DNA from: Actinoplanes sp. NBC_00393
Lineage (GTDB): Bacteria > Actinomycetota > Actinomycetes > Mycobacteriales > Micromonosporaceae
Direction: 5' to 3'
DNA length: 64,000 bases
NCBI RefSeq assembly: GCF_036053395.1
Contig: NZ_CP107942.1
Span: forward strand, 586,501 to 650,500
Below, in pieces: positions 34,171 to 44,320 of this stretch. The translations under genes and the position numbers were made by a program. The notes below the pieces were generated by a model. The model was not told the DNA's origin, searched no databases, and was given only the letters and a program-made list of their open reading frames with translations. Numbering within the stretch: position 1 is the stretch's first letter; each line of letters begins with the position of its first letter.

Positions 34171-34260
34171 GCCCGGGATCGCGTGGTGCGCATAACGGAC
34201 ATGACTTCGCTGAGGCCGTGTAGCCCGTACCCCCGGGGAAGCGGAACGAAGCCCAAGCCG

Positions 34261-34830
34261 TCAGGGATTGCGCAGGCCCGCGGTGACCACGGCGATGATG
34301 CGGTCCAGTGCGGCAGCGTCGGTGCTCCCGGCCGGGTGCGCCTGACAGCCGACCATCAGCGCCTTCAGGTCGGGATATTCGATGTCGAGCCGGACCGCGC
34401 CGGCCTGCTGGGCGCGGGTGAGCAGGTCGCGGAGCCGGCCGGCCACGTCGTGCCCGGCCTCGGCGCCGACCGTGTCCAGGTCGTAGCCGGCACCCGCGAG
34501 CGCCTCGGCGAGTCCGCGATTGCCGGCGCCGGCGTGCACGAGCGCCCCGAAGTACTGGAAGAACGCCTCACCGGGCTCCTCCTCTGCGGCGAGCGCGTCG
34601 GCCTCCGCGGTCAGGCCGGCCATCCGCTCCAGCAGGATCGCCGCGAACAGCGACTCCTTGGTGGGGAAGTGCCGGCTCACGGTGCCGGTGCCGACCCCGG
34701 CCCGCCGGGCGATCTCGTGCACCGGCACGCCCAGCCCTTCCGTGGCGAACACCTCGGCGGCGACCTCCAGCACGCGCGCGCGATTGCGGCGGGCGTCAGC
34801 ACGCAGCTCTCTCGGCAACCCGTCCTCCAT
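34261..34830 (-). CDS. TetR-family regulator of the divergent SDR gene
   Basis: 189 residues from ATG 34830. The helix-turn-helix is at about residues 12-60 (RNRARVLEVAAEVFATEGLGVPVHEIARRAGVGTGTVSRHFPTKESLFAAI). A helical ligand domain follows. No ribosome site precedes the ATG, which lies 8 nt from an operator, so the mRNA may be nearly leaderless. Two matching palindromes in the divergent gap support autoregulation and control of the SDR. Confidence 0.88.
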   Translation of the reverse strand: MEDGLPRELRADARRNRARVLEVAAEVFATEGLGVPVHEIARRAGVGTGTVSRHFPTKESLFAAILLERMAGLTAEADALAAEEEPGEAFFQYFGALVHAGAGNRGLAEALAGAGYDLDTVGAEAGHDVAGRLRDLLTRAQQAGAVRLDIEYPDLKALMVGCQAHPAGSTDAAALDRIIAVVTAGLRNP

Positions 34831-34837
34831 TGCTAAA

Positions 34838-34883
34838 CGGGATGAGCATCCCGTATATTCGAATAAGCGGGACACTCGTCCCG
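34838..34883. promoter_or_regulatory. Two TetR operators spaced 30 bp apart
   Basis: CGGGATGAGCATCCCG (34838-34853) and CGGGACACTCGTCCCG (34868-34883) are both 16-nt palindromes of the form CGGGAYnnnCRTCCCG, with centres 30 bp apart (about three helical turns). TATATT between them could be a -10 element. Both arms are conserved while the centres differ. Confidence 0.75.
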
Positions 34884-34907
34884 ATTCTATCGTCAGGAAG
34901 GGACAGC

Positions 34908-35876
<969 letters not shown>

Positions 35877-35903
35877 CCCGGGGTGACATTCCCCGGTGCC
35901 CGC

Positions 35904-36536
35904 TCAGCTGTAGCGGTCGTAGAAGACGACTTCGTCGAGTGGGCGGCGCTTCGGCTGCGACCAGCGGCCCTTCGCCGGGTGGCCGAGTGGGATCAGGGCC
36001 ATCGTCAGCGCGTCGTCAGGCAGGCCGAGCAGCTTGCGGACGTCCTCCTCATGGCCGATGTGCAGGGTGGTGAGGGTGGCGCCGAGGCCGTGTGCGCGGG
36101 CCGCGAGGATCAGGTGCTGCACCGCGCCGTAGATGGAGGAGCCCAGCCGCGGGTTGGTGGACTTCGCGGCACCGAGCAGCACCGGGATGATCCAGACCGG
36201 GGCTTCCTCCAGGTGGTTCGCGAGGTGGTCGGCGGCGAGGAAGCTGGCCTTGCTCATCGTGCTGCCGGGCGGCGCGTTCAGGATCTGCTCGCGCCGGGAG
36301 CCGTAATGGCGTTCCCAGCCCTCGCGGTACCACTCGGCGATCTGCCGCTTGGTGTCCTGGTCGCGGACCACGATCCACGCCCAGAACTGGCCGTTGCCGG
36401 CCGACGGGCCGCGGATCGCGGCGTCCAGGATCTCCCGGATCACGTCGTCGTCGATCGGCTCGGTGGACAGGTAACGGCGGGCCGGCGTGGAGTGCAGCGC
36501 CTCGAGCAGGCCAAGATCCTGCGGCTGGTCGGTCAT
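35904..36536 (-). CDS. Nitroreductase family protein
   Basis: 210 residues. It starts LLEALHSTPARRYLSTEPIDDDVIREILDAAIRGPSAGNGQFWAWIVVRD, the FMN-binding N-terminus of the nitroreductase fold, with LILAARAHGLGATLTTLHIGHEEDVRKLLGLPDDALTMALIPLGHP later. It would be an FMN-dependent NAD(P)H oxidoreductase. Its start overlaps the stop of the upstream hydrolase by 4 nt, so it is third in a leftward operon with the hydrolase and SDR. Confidence 0.88.
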   Translation of the reverse strand: MTDQPQDLGLLEALHSTPARRYLSTEPIDDDVIREILDAAIRGPSAGNGQFWAWIVVRDQDTKRQIAEWYREGWERHYGSRREQILNAPPGSTMSKASFLAADHLANHLEEAPVWIIPVLLGAAKSTNPRLGSSIYGAVQHLILAARAHGLGATLTTLHIGHEEDVRKLLGLPDDALTMALIPLGHPAKGRWSQPKRRPLDEVVFYDRYS

Positions 36537-37330
36537 GGGAGGAGCGTAACGATCCGTTCCGCGACCCGCGGAGCTTGCATGATCGTGTAGTGGTTGACGT
36601 CCGGGACCAGTTCGTGGTCGACGCCGGTGAGCTGGTCAGCGGTGTAGAGGCCGCGGTCCTCGTCCATCAGGCCGCGCGGCGCCCAGAGCAGCGGGTACGG
36701 CGCGGGCACCGGCTTCGTCAGCATGTCGGCGGCGTCGGCCCGGATGGCTTCGATGTTGCAGGACGATCCGGTGCCGGTGAAGTCGCGCAGCACGTACGCC
36801 GCGAAGTCCGGTGTCCAGTAACGGCCGAGCGCCGGGTTGGCCCGGAAGTAGTCCAGGTAGGCGTCCGGCGACGCGAAGGTCATCGACAGCCGGGTCATGG
36901 CCGGGCCGATCACCGCGAGCAGGGCGGCGTCGACGTCGATGCCGGGCGGCACCGGCAGGGCCACGCCGCCGTCGACCATCAGCACCGGGCCGACCCGCTC
37001 CGGGTGCCGGGCCGCGGTCGCGGCCACCACGAAGGCGCCCATCGAGTGCCCGACCAGCGGCGCCCGCTCGACGCCGAAGTGGTCGGCGACCGCGACCAGA
37101 TCGTCGGCGTGCGCCGACATGCCGAACGGGCCGGGCAGGTGAGCGCTGCCGGCACGTCCGCGCAGGTCCGGGGCGATCAGATGTACGCGTCCGCGCAGCT
37201 CCCGGGCCACCGCGGCCCAGGACAGCCCGTTCGCGGTGATCCCGTGCGCGGCCAGCACGACCGGGCCGTCCGCGGGCCAGCTGAGCACCCGCAGTTTGCC
37301 GCCCGCAACCTTGATGTCGATCTCTTCCAT
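36533..37330 (-). CDS. Alpha/beta hydrolase
   Basis: 265 residues from ATG 37330. It shows VVLAAHGITANGLSWAAVA (oxyanion HG), LIAPDLRGRAGSAHLPGPFGMSAHADDLVAVADHFG and the elbow LVGHSMGAFVVAATAARHPERV (Ser in GHSMG), with the catalytic His in VPDVNHYTIMQ. Lies 5 nt after the SDR gene and overlaps the nitroreductase gene. The substrate is unknown; an ester or lactone from the SDR pathway is possible. Confidence 0.88.
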   Translation of the reverse strand: MEEIDIKVAGGKLRVLSWPADGPVVLAAHGITANGLSWAAVARELRGRVHLIAPDLRGRAGSAHLPGPFGMSAHADDLVAVADHFGVERAPLVGHSMGAFVVAATAARHPERVGPVLMVDGGVALPVPPGIDVDAALLAVIGPAMTRLSMTFASPDAYLDYFRANPALGRYWTPDFAAYVLRDFTGTGSSCNIEAIRADAADMLTKPVPAPYPLLWAPRGLMDEDRGLYTADQLTGVDHELVPDVNHYTIMQAPRVAERIVTLLP

Positions 37331-37335
37331 GACCG

Positions 37336-38196
37336 TCAGTGTGCCGTCCAGCCGCCGTCGATGGTGATCGACGAGCCGGTGATCAGGCGGGCCGGCGGCG
37401 CGCACAGGTAGGCGAGGATCTCCGCCACGTCCTCCGGCTCGACCAGCTCCTTGATCGCCGCCCGGTCCAGCATGATCTTCTCGACCACGTCGGCGGCCGG
37501 GATGCCGTTGACCGCGGCCTGGTCGGCGATCTGCTTGTCGACCAGTGGCGTGCGCACGAACGCCGGGCTGATGCAGTTGGAGGTGACCCCGTACGGCGCC
37601 CCCTCCAACGCGGTGACCTTGGACAGGCCTTCCAGGGCGTGCTTGGCGGTCACGTAGGCGGCCTTGAACGGCGAGGCCCGCAACCCGTGCACCGAGGAGA
37701 TGTTGATGATCCGGCCCCAGCGGCGCTCGTACATGTGCGGCAGCACCAGCCGGATCAGCCGGAACGGCGCCTCCGCCATCACCCGCTGGATCAGCGTGAA
37801 CTTGTCCACCGGGAACTCGCCCAGCGGCGCCACCACCTGCAGTCCGGCGTTGTTGACCAGCACGTCCACCGTCGCCGGCAGCGCGTCCACGGCGTCGAGA
37901 TCGGACAGGTCCGCGGCGATGGCCCGGCCACCGATCGCGGCCGCCACCTCCTTCGCGGCCCGCTCGTCGATGTCCACCGCCACCACCTCGGCGCCGGCCG
38001 CGGCCAGCCGCTCGGCGCACGCACGCCCGATGCCGCTGCCCGCGCCGGTCACCATCGCGGTGCGGCCCGTCAGATCAAGGTCGACCACTGAACTTTTTTC
38101 AACGTGGCCAGGGACGTGCGGCCCGGCGCCGGCCGACGGCCCTGACGCCGTCGGCCCGATGCCAGGTTGAAAAAGGTTCATTGGTTCCGTCGTCAT
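37336..38196 (-). CDS. Short-chain dehydrogenase, 3-hydroxybutyrate dehydrogenase type
   Basis: Up to 286 residues from ATG 38196, or 250 from GTG 38088. The core has TGAGSGIGRACAERLA, LVNNAGLQVV, INISSVHGL and YVTAKHALEGLSK, and the segment NCISPAFVRTPLVDKQIADQA typical of D-3-hydroxybutyrate dehydrogenases. Typical family length (about 255) favours the GTG start. The first 36 residues of the long form (Gly/Pro/Ala-rich) lie over an inverted repeat. It is first in an operon with a hydrolase and a nitroreductase, divergent from the branched-chain-type ABC transporter. Confidence 0.85.
   Translation of the reverse strand: MTTEPMNLFQPGIGPTASGPSAGAGPHVPGHVEKSSVVDLDLTGRTAMVTGAGSGIGRACAERLAAAGAEVVAVDIDERAAKEVAAAIGGRAIAADLSDLDAVDALPATVDVLVNNAGLQVVAPLGEFPVDKFTLIQRVMAEAPFRLIRLVLPHMYERRWGRIINISSVHGLRASPFKAAYVTAKHALEGLSKVTALEGAPYGVTSNCISPAFVRTPLVDKQIADQAAVNGIPAADVVEKIMLDRAAIKELVEPEDVAEILAYLCAPPARLITGSSITIDGGWTAH
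38089..38180. repeat. Inverted repeat spanning the SDR leader
   Basis: TGAACTTTTTTCAA at 38089-38102 and TTGAAAAAGGTTCA at 38167-38180 are inverted copies matching at 13 of 14 positions, 64 nt apart. Such AT-rich arms are rare in this DNA. They border the short-form start (GTG 38088) and could be operator half-sites or the base of an mRNA hairpin. Confidence 0.6.
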
Positions 38197-38232
38197 GGCG
38201 CCGAACGTACGGACCGCCGCCCGTCATCGATA

Positions 38233-38247
38233 TGTGTCCGGGACACA
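38233..38247. promoter_or_regulatory. Operator-like palindrome between the SDR and ABC operons
   Basis: TGTGTCC-G-GGACACA is a perfect 15-nt dyad in the divergent gap, 72 nt before the binding-protein start. No regulator gene is adjacent, so the protein that binds is unknown. Confidence 0.6.
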
Positions 38248-38318
38248 CAACCGGGCGCCACCTCATGTGATCGAAGGCCGTGGTTTTCGCCACACCCCAG
38301 CTCCTAGCGTGTGGCCCC

Positions 38319-39479
38319 ATGAATCGTCCTCTCACCACGGCCGTCGTCGCGGCGGCTGCCCTGCTCCTCGCCGCCTGCGGCAGCCCACAGGCGGCCACGG
38401 ACGGCTCCGGCCCGATCCGCGTCGGCATCGTCTACTCGCAGTCCGGTCCGCTCGCCACCTACGGCGCGCAGTACGCGGACGGTTTCAAGGCCGGCCTCGC
38501 CTACGCGACCGGCGGCACCGGCAAGATCGGCGACCGGGCGGTCGAGGTCACCTACGCCGACGACGCCGGTGACCCGGTCAAGGCGGTGTCGGCGGCCAAG
38601 GACCTGATCGGCAAGGGCTACCAGGTGCTCGGCGGGTCCACCTCGTCCGGCGTCGCGCTGCAGGTCGCCCCGCTCGCCGCGGAGAACAAGGTGCTGTTCG
38701 TCTCGGGTCCGGCCGCCACCGACGGGATCACCGGGGTCAACAAGTACACGTTCCGGTCCGGGCGGCAGTCGTACCAGGATGTGCAGACCGCCAAGTCGTA
38801 CCTCGGCGGTGGCAAGAAGGTCCTGGTCTTCGCGCCGGACTCGGCGTTCGGCAAGTCGAACGTCGACGCCGTGACCGCGGTCCTCGGCGGCGCCGGCGCG
38901 ACCGTCAGCAACATCGCGGTGCCCGCCAACGCCACCGACTTCACCCCGTTCGCCAGCCAGATCAAGGCCGCCGCCCCCGACCTGGTCTTCGTCGCCTGGG
39001 CCGGCACCACCGCCGGCGCCATGTGGCAGGCCCTCGACCAGCAGGGCGTGCTCGCCTCCACCAAGGTGGTCACCGGTCTGGACATCCGCGCCTCGTGGGC
39101 CGGTTTCGGCGCCGGCGCGACCAAGCTCAACCTGCTCGCGCACTACTTCGACGGCGCCACCGACAACGCCGCCTACCAGGCGCTGAAGGCCGCGGTGCCG
39201 GGCGGCAAGACCGACCTGTTCCACCCGGACGGGTTCGCCGCCGCGCAGATGATCGTGCACGCGCTGCAGAGCAGCCCGGACGATGTCGACAAGATGGTCA
39301 GCGCGCTCGAGGGGCACAGCTTCGACTCGGTCAAGGGCAAGCTCACGGTCCGCGCCGAGGACCACGCCCTGCTGCAGCCGATGTTCCAGGCCAAGCTCAC
39401 CGACGCCGAGACGGCTACCCCGGCCGGCACAGTGTCCGCCGAGGACGCCGCCCCGCCCGCGGCGGCGATGAAGGGTTGA
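38319..39479 (+). CDS. Branched-chain amino acid-type ABC binding lipoprotein
   Basis: 386 residues from ATG 38319. The lipoprotein signal MNRPLTTAVVAAAALLLAAC carries lipobox LAAC with Cys at 20. The mature protein is a type I periplasmic-binding fold: IRVGIVYSQSGPLATYGAQYADGFKAGL, VLGGSTSSGVALQVAPLAAENKVLFVSGPAA and HPDGFAAAQMIVHALQ. It is the first of five genes forming a complete HAAT-type importer. Relatives import amino acids, amides or urea-like and aromatic acids, so leucine-type specificity is not certain. Confidence 0.9.
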   Translation: MNRPLTTAVVAAAALLLAACGSPQAATDGSGPIRVGIVYSQSGPLATYGAQYADGFKAGLAYATGGTGKIGDRAVEVTYADDAGDPVKAVSAAKDLIGKGYQVLGGSTSSGVALQVAPLAAENKVLFVSGPAATDGITGVNKYTFRSGRQSYQDVQTAKSYLGGGKKVLVFAPDSAFGKSNVDAVTAVLGGAGATVSNIAVPANATDFTPFASQIKAAAPDLVFVAWAGTTAGAMWQALDQQGVLASTKVVTGLDIRASWAGFGAGATKLNLLAHYFDGATDNAAYQALKAAVPGGKTDLFHPDGFAAAQMIVHALQSSPDDVDKMVSALEGHSFDSVKGKLTVRAEDHALLQPMFQAKLTDAETATPAGTVSAEDAAPPAAAMKG

Positions 39480-39484
39480 GTTCC

Positions 39485-40227
39485 ATGGCGGCCGTCGCGG
39501 TCGACGGGGTGTCGTGGCGGATCGGGGCCGTGCCGATCGTCGACGACGTGACACTGCGCCTCGAACCGGGCGAGTTCATGGCGCTGATCGGGCCCAACGG
39601 CGCCGGCAAGACGTCACTGTTCAACCTGATCAGCGGGCTGCGGCGGCCCAGCTCCGGGCGGATTCTGCTGGGCGGGGACGACGTGAGCACGCTCGCCCCG
39701 TACCGGCGGGCCCGCCTCGGCCTGGGCCGCACCTTCCAGACCTCGGCGGTCTTCGGCTCCCTCACCGTGGCCGAGAACGTCGCCCTGGCGGTCCAGGCCC
39801 GGCAGGGCGGCGCGATGCGGGCGTGGCGCAAGCGCGCCGACCGCGACATCGCGGTTCGCACCGACAAGATCCTTGCCGAGGTACGCCTGACCGAACGCGC
39901 AATGCGGCTCGCCGGTTCCCTGGCACACGGCGAGAAACGGAAACTGGAGATCGCCCTGCTGCTCGCCGGCGAACCGCGGGTGCTGTTGCTTGACGAACCG
40001 ATGGCCGGAGTCAGCGCCGAGGAGGTTCCGGCCCTGGTCGCGGTGGTCCGGGAGTTGACCGCCGACACCGGGCGCAGCGTGCTCATGGTGGAACACCACA
40101 TGGACGTCGTGCTCGACGTGGCGGACCGGGTCGCAGTGCTGCACCACGGCGCGCTGCTCGCCTGCGACACGCCGGACGCGGTGATGAGCGACCCCTTCGT
40201 GCAGGAGGCGTACCTGGGGGAGGACCT

Positions 40228-40231
<4 letters not shown>
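39485..40231 (+). CDS. Branched-chain amino acid-type ABC ATPase (LivG-like)
   Basis: 248 residues from ATG 39485. Walker A GPNGAGKTS, Q-loop LGRTFQTSAVFGSLTV, signature-region LAHGEKRKLEIALLLA and Walker B VLLLDEPMAGVS match LivG, including the extended insert before the signature. It overlaps the next gene by 4 nt. Powers uptake with the LivF-like partner. Confidence 0.92.
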
Positions 40232-40931
<700 letters not shown>

Positions 40932-40932
<1 letters not shown>

Positions 40933-41798
40933 TGTCCACCGTGGTCCTGCTGACCCTGACCGGCCTCGGCCTGGCCGCCCTGTACTTCCTCATCGCCTCC
41001 GGCCTGTCCCTGGTCTTCGGCCTGGCCGGGGTCCTCAACTTCGCGCACGGCCTGTTCCTGTCCGTCGGCGCGTACGCGACCTGGTGGGCGGCCCCGCTCT
41101 GGGGCTGGCTGCCGGCGCTGCTGTTCGGCGTCGCGGCCGGCGCGGCGACCGGCGCGCTGGTCGAGCTAGTGCTGATCCGGCCGCTCTACACACGGCATAC
41201 CGAGCAAGTGCTTGTTACGGTCGGGCTCTCCCTGGCCGGCGTGGCGCTGCTCCAATCGGTCTGGGGTGCGGACGCGCGGGTCTTCCCGCGGCCGGCCTGG
41301 ACGTCGTCGGTGGTCAGCGTCGCCGGCGCGCAGGTGCCGGCCGACCGGTTCCTGCTGATCGGCGTGGCCGTCCTGGTGCTGCTCGGTCTGCTGGCGTTCC
41401 TGCGGTTCACCCGGTACGGCTTGGTGATCCGGGCCGGGGTGGAGAACCGCAACATGGTCAGCGCGCTCGGCATCGACGTGCGCAACGCGTTCACGCTGGT
41501 CTTCGCGATCGGTGGGGCCCTCGCAGGGCTGGCCGGGATCCTGGCCGGCACGTACTTCAGTTCGATCTCGCCGGGTCAAGGCGCCTCGCTGCTGATCTTC
41601 GCGTTCATCGTGGTGGTGATCGGCGGCCTCGGCTCGGTGGCCGGGGCGGCCGGTGCGGCGGTCGCGGTCGGGTTGTTGCAGCAGTTCGTGAACTACTACG
41701 GCACGGCCGGGGCGGGGGATGTGAGCGTGGTGGTGCTGCTTGCTGCGGTGCTGCTGCTTCGCCCGGCCGGTCTCGCTGGGAAGGTGGCTACGGCATGA
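40932..41798 (+). CDS. Branched-chain amino acid-type ABC permease (LivH-like)
   Basis: 288 residues from ATG 40932. About eight membrane helices, with LSLVFGLAGVLNFAHGLFLSVGAYATWW near the start and the cytoplasmic loop RFTRYGLVIRAGVENRNMVSALGIDVRNAFTLVFAIGGALAGLAGILAG, both typical of LivH. It pairs with the LivM-like permease to form the channel. Confidence 0.92.
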
Positions 41799-42976
41799 GT
41801 GAGCGCAGTTCCGTCCCGCTGGATGCTCCGGCCTCCGCTTTCTCTTCATCTCCTTCGCCGGCCGCTCCGGCGGCTGCTCCAGCCTTGCCCGCTGCTTCCC
41901 CTGGGGCCGGTTCCTCTGCGGGGCCCTCCCGGCTGCGGCGTGCCGCGCCGCTGCTGGTGCTCCTGGTAGCGGTCCTGCTGCCGTGGTCGACGCTCAGCCT
42001 GCCCGGCCTGTTCGACGGCCCGCTGAACTCGCCCGGCACCCTGCAACTGCTAGCGCTCTGCCTGGTCTTCGGTGGGCTGGCACTCGGCTACGACCTGCTC
42101 TTCGGCCGCGCCGGGCTGCTCTCCTTCGGCCACGCGCTCTACATCGCCGCCGGCGCCTACGGCGTGGACATCCTGGTCAGCCACTACGGCTGGGAACTGT
42201 GGACCGCAGCCGCAGCAACCGTCCTCGCCGCAGCGTTGCTAGCGGCCCTGCTCGGCTCGGTGGCGCTGCAGACCTCCGGCATCGCGTTCTCCATGGTCAC
42301 GCTGGCCTTCGCCCAGGTAGGCCACATCGTGATCAACCGGGATCCCGGCGGCCTGACCGGCGGCGAAGAGGGCCTGCCCCTGGCCAGCGCAGGCCTGCCG
42401 GCCGCCTTCGTAGGCGTAGCCAACACCGTCAACCTCTACTGGCTGGCGTTGGCGTTCCTGACCGTCGTAGTCCTGGTGGTCCACACGATCGACCGCGCCC
42501 CGCTGGGCCGAACGCTGACCGGCCTACGCGACGACGAGCGGCGGATCGCAGTGCTGGGGCTCTCCCCGTACCGTCTCAAATTGCTGGCGTTCGTCCTGGC
42601 CGGCGCCCTAGCCGCCCTGGGCGGTGTGACCTATGCGGTGGTGGTCGGCGGAGCGTCACCGCACGTGGCGTCCTCAGAGCTCACACTGTCACTGATCGTG
42701 ATGGCCGTGCTGGGCGGCGCCGGCACCCGCTGGGGCGCGGTCCTGGGCGGCATCCTCTACGCCTACCTGGACCAGCGGCTGGCCCGCCTGGGCGGCTCCT
42801 TGCCGGGACCGTTGGGCGAGCCACTGTTCGTACTGGGAACGCTGTTCATCCTGGCGGTCTACTTCGTGCCGGGCGGCTTGGCGGGCTTGGGCGGCCGATT
42901 GGAGCCGGTGCGGCGCGCCCTGGGCCTGCGGCGGGAAAGTGGCGGCGAGCCCGATCCGGCGGTCCGCACGCGGTAA
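41795..42976 (+). CDS. Branched-chain amino acid-type ABC permease (LivM-like)
   Basis: 393 residues from ATG 41795 (ATGA overlap). A cytosolic Ala/Pro/Ser-rich extension of about 45 residues precedes the first helix and is longer than in most LivM. About nine membrane helices follow, with YDLLFGRAGLLSFGHALYIAAGAYGV and the loop RTLTGLRDDERRIAVLGLSPYRLKLLAFVLAGALAALGGVTYA. Last gene of the importer operon. The 94 nt to the convergent next gene contain no strong terminator. Confidence 0.92.
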   Translation: MSERSSVPLDAPASAFSSSPSPAAPAAAPALPAASPGAGSSAGPSRLRRAAPLLVLLVAVLLPWSTLSLPGLFDGPLNSPGTLQLLALCLVFGGLALGYDLLFGRAGLLSFGHALYIAAGAYGVDILVSHYGWELWTAAAATVLAAALLAALLGSVALQTSGIAFSMVTLAFAQVGHIVINRDPGGLTGGEEGLPLASAGLPAAFVGVANTVNLYWLALAFLTVVVLVVHTIDRAPLGRTLTGLRDDERRIAVLGLSPYRLKLLAFVLAGALAALGGVTYAVVVGGASPHVASSELTLSLIVMAVLGGAGTRWGAVLGGILYAYLDQRLARLGGSLPGPLGEPLFVLGTLFILAVYFVPGGLAGLGGRLEPVRRALGLRRESGGEPDPAVRTR

Positions 42977-43070
42977 CCCTGGCAGCCGGCGTAATGGCCG
43001 CATCGATACAGGCGGTAAGGCAGTGGACATGGGTACGGTCGGCCGGTTCATCACCTTCCTGCGCGGGTGG

Positions 43071-44246
43071 TCAGGCCGGCGAGCGTCCCGCGTAGCGTCC
43101 GCTCGGGCGGAAGCGGCTCGGCCGGTCGGCGTACTCCTCCAACGCGTGCGCAAGCCAGCCCGCCGTGCGCGCCACCGCGAAGATCGCCTCGCCGGCGTCC
43201 GCTGGCATGCCGTAGTGCAGGGCGAGCGCCGCCAGCGCGAGGTCGATGTTGGGGGCGATGCCGGACCGCGCGCGCATCGCCTCGGCCAGCCGGGTTGCGG
43301 TCTTGCGCACCGGCCCGTCGTCGAGCAACGCGAACAGGGCGGTGGCGCGCGGGTCGCCGTCCGGGTACAGCGGATGACCAAAACCGGGCACCGGAACCCC
43401 GGAGCGCAGGCGGTCGGAGATGCCGGCAACCGGGTCCAGGCCGTTGACGGCTTCGGCCAAGAGGGGGTACGCGAGAGCGCTCGCCGCCCCGTGCAAAGGT
43501 CCGTCGAGAGCGGCGAGACCGGCGCTGACCACGGCGTACGGGTGGGCGCGAGTGGACGCCGCGATCCGGGCGGCCAGGGTGGACGCGGCGAGATCGTGGT
43601 CGGCGAGCAGGACCAGGGCGGCGTCGAGGGCGCGCAGGCCGGATTCGGTCAGCGGGGTGGCCGTCAATCGGTACCAGAAGGACTCGGCGAGTGATGAAGT
43701 GTTGACCGGGACGCCGGTTCGTGGCGGTAACGCGTACACCATGGTGACCAGCAGTTGGCGACCGGCGGCGACCACCGCTGCCGGGGCCGTGTCGAACCGC
43801 AGCGGGTCGGCGGCGGCCACCGCGGCGACCGTGACCCGGAGCCGGTCGGTGAGGCGCGCGCTCTCCGGCAGCGGGCGGGTCACCGCGCCGGCCAGCCGGA
43901 TCAGCTCGTAGTTGAGCGGGAACGGGACCGGTTCGAGATCGCCGGTCCAGAGCAGGCTCGCGACCGCCTCGTAGCCGGACGTGCTGGCCAGCACCGTCGC
44001 GTCGCGCCCGCGGTAGAACAGGCCACCGTCCTTGATCAACGTGATGCCGGTCTGGATGTTCGGCGTGGTCGTGCGTTTGCGACTGGATACGAAGGCATCC
44101 ACGTCGCCCTTTGTGAACAGGCTGCCTTTGCCGTCAGCGTTGCGGTGGCTGTTGAGCAGGCCGCGGCTGACGTACGCATACACAGTCGCCGGCTTGACGC
44201 CCAGCCGCTCAGCAACTTGCTCGGTTGTCAGCAGTTCCGGATCCAT
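43071..44246 (-). CDS. Citrate synthase-like enzyme with N-terminal helix-turn-helix
   Basis: 391 residues. Residues 1-55 form an excisionase/MerR-like DNA-binding domain (LLTTEQVAERLGVKPATVYAYVSRGLLNSHRNADGKGSLFTKGDVDAFVSSR). The rest is a citrate synthase fold: FYRGRDATVLA, the first catalytic His in LDGPLHGAAS, the second in VPGFGHPLYPDGDPRA and Asp in IAPNIDLALAAL. All three catalytic residues are therefore present. It could make citrate or 2-methylcitrate and also bind DNA. It is divergent from a second citrate synthase gene across a 67-nt gap full of TTGA half-sites. Family relatives occur in streptomycetes in a similar pairing. Confidence 0.88.
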   Translation of the reverse strand: MDPELLTTEQVAERLGVKPATVYAYVSRGLLNSHRNADGKGSLFTKGDVDAFVSSRKRTTTPNIQTGITLIKDGGLFYRGRDATVLASTSGYEAVASLLWTGDLEPVPFPLNYELIRLAGAVTRPLPESARLTDRLRVTVAAVAAADPLRFDTAPAAVVAAGRQLLVTMVYALPPRTGVPVNTSSLAESFWYRLTATPLTESGLRALDAALVLLADHDLAASTLAARIAASTRAHPYAVVSAGLAALDGPLHGAASALAYPLLAEAVNGLDPVAGISDRLRSGVPVPGFGHPLYPDGDPRATALFALLDDGPVRKTATRLAEAMRARSGIAPNIDLALAALALHYGMPADAGEAIFAVARTAGWLAHALEEYADRPSRFRPSGRYAGRSPA

Positions 44247-44263
44247 GTGCGCATGCTCTCATA

Positions 44264-44320
44264 TTGACTGAATCAACATTGACACTGGGACGTGTTGATT
44301 TCACATTGATTTCATGTTGA
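44264..44320. promoter_or_regulatory. Cluster of TTGA/TCAA half-sites between two citrate synthase genes
   Basis: TTGACTGAATCAA (44264-44276) is a dyad; further TTGA copies start at 44279, 44295, 44306 and 44317, the last inside the start of the rightward gene. The gap is far richer in A/T than its flanks. A regulator binding repeated TTGA half-sites is plausible, perhaps the helix-turn-helix citrate synthase itself. Confidence 0.55.

Larger units (their letters stand above)
33490..34260. other. Repeat-rich intergenic stretch without a gene
   Basis: 771 nt between the convergent ABC exporter and TetR genes. It contains a 39-bp array (33665-33812) and a 35-bp array (34076-34170). The sequence between them holds only short frames without family similarity. 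A small stem GGCTCG/CGAGCC near 33928-33949 might terminate one transcript. Confidence 0.75.
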
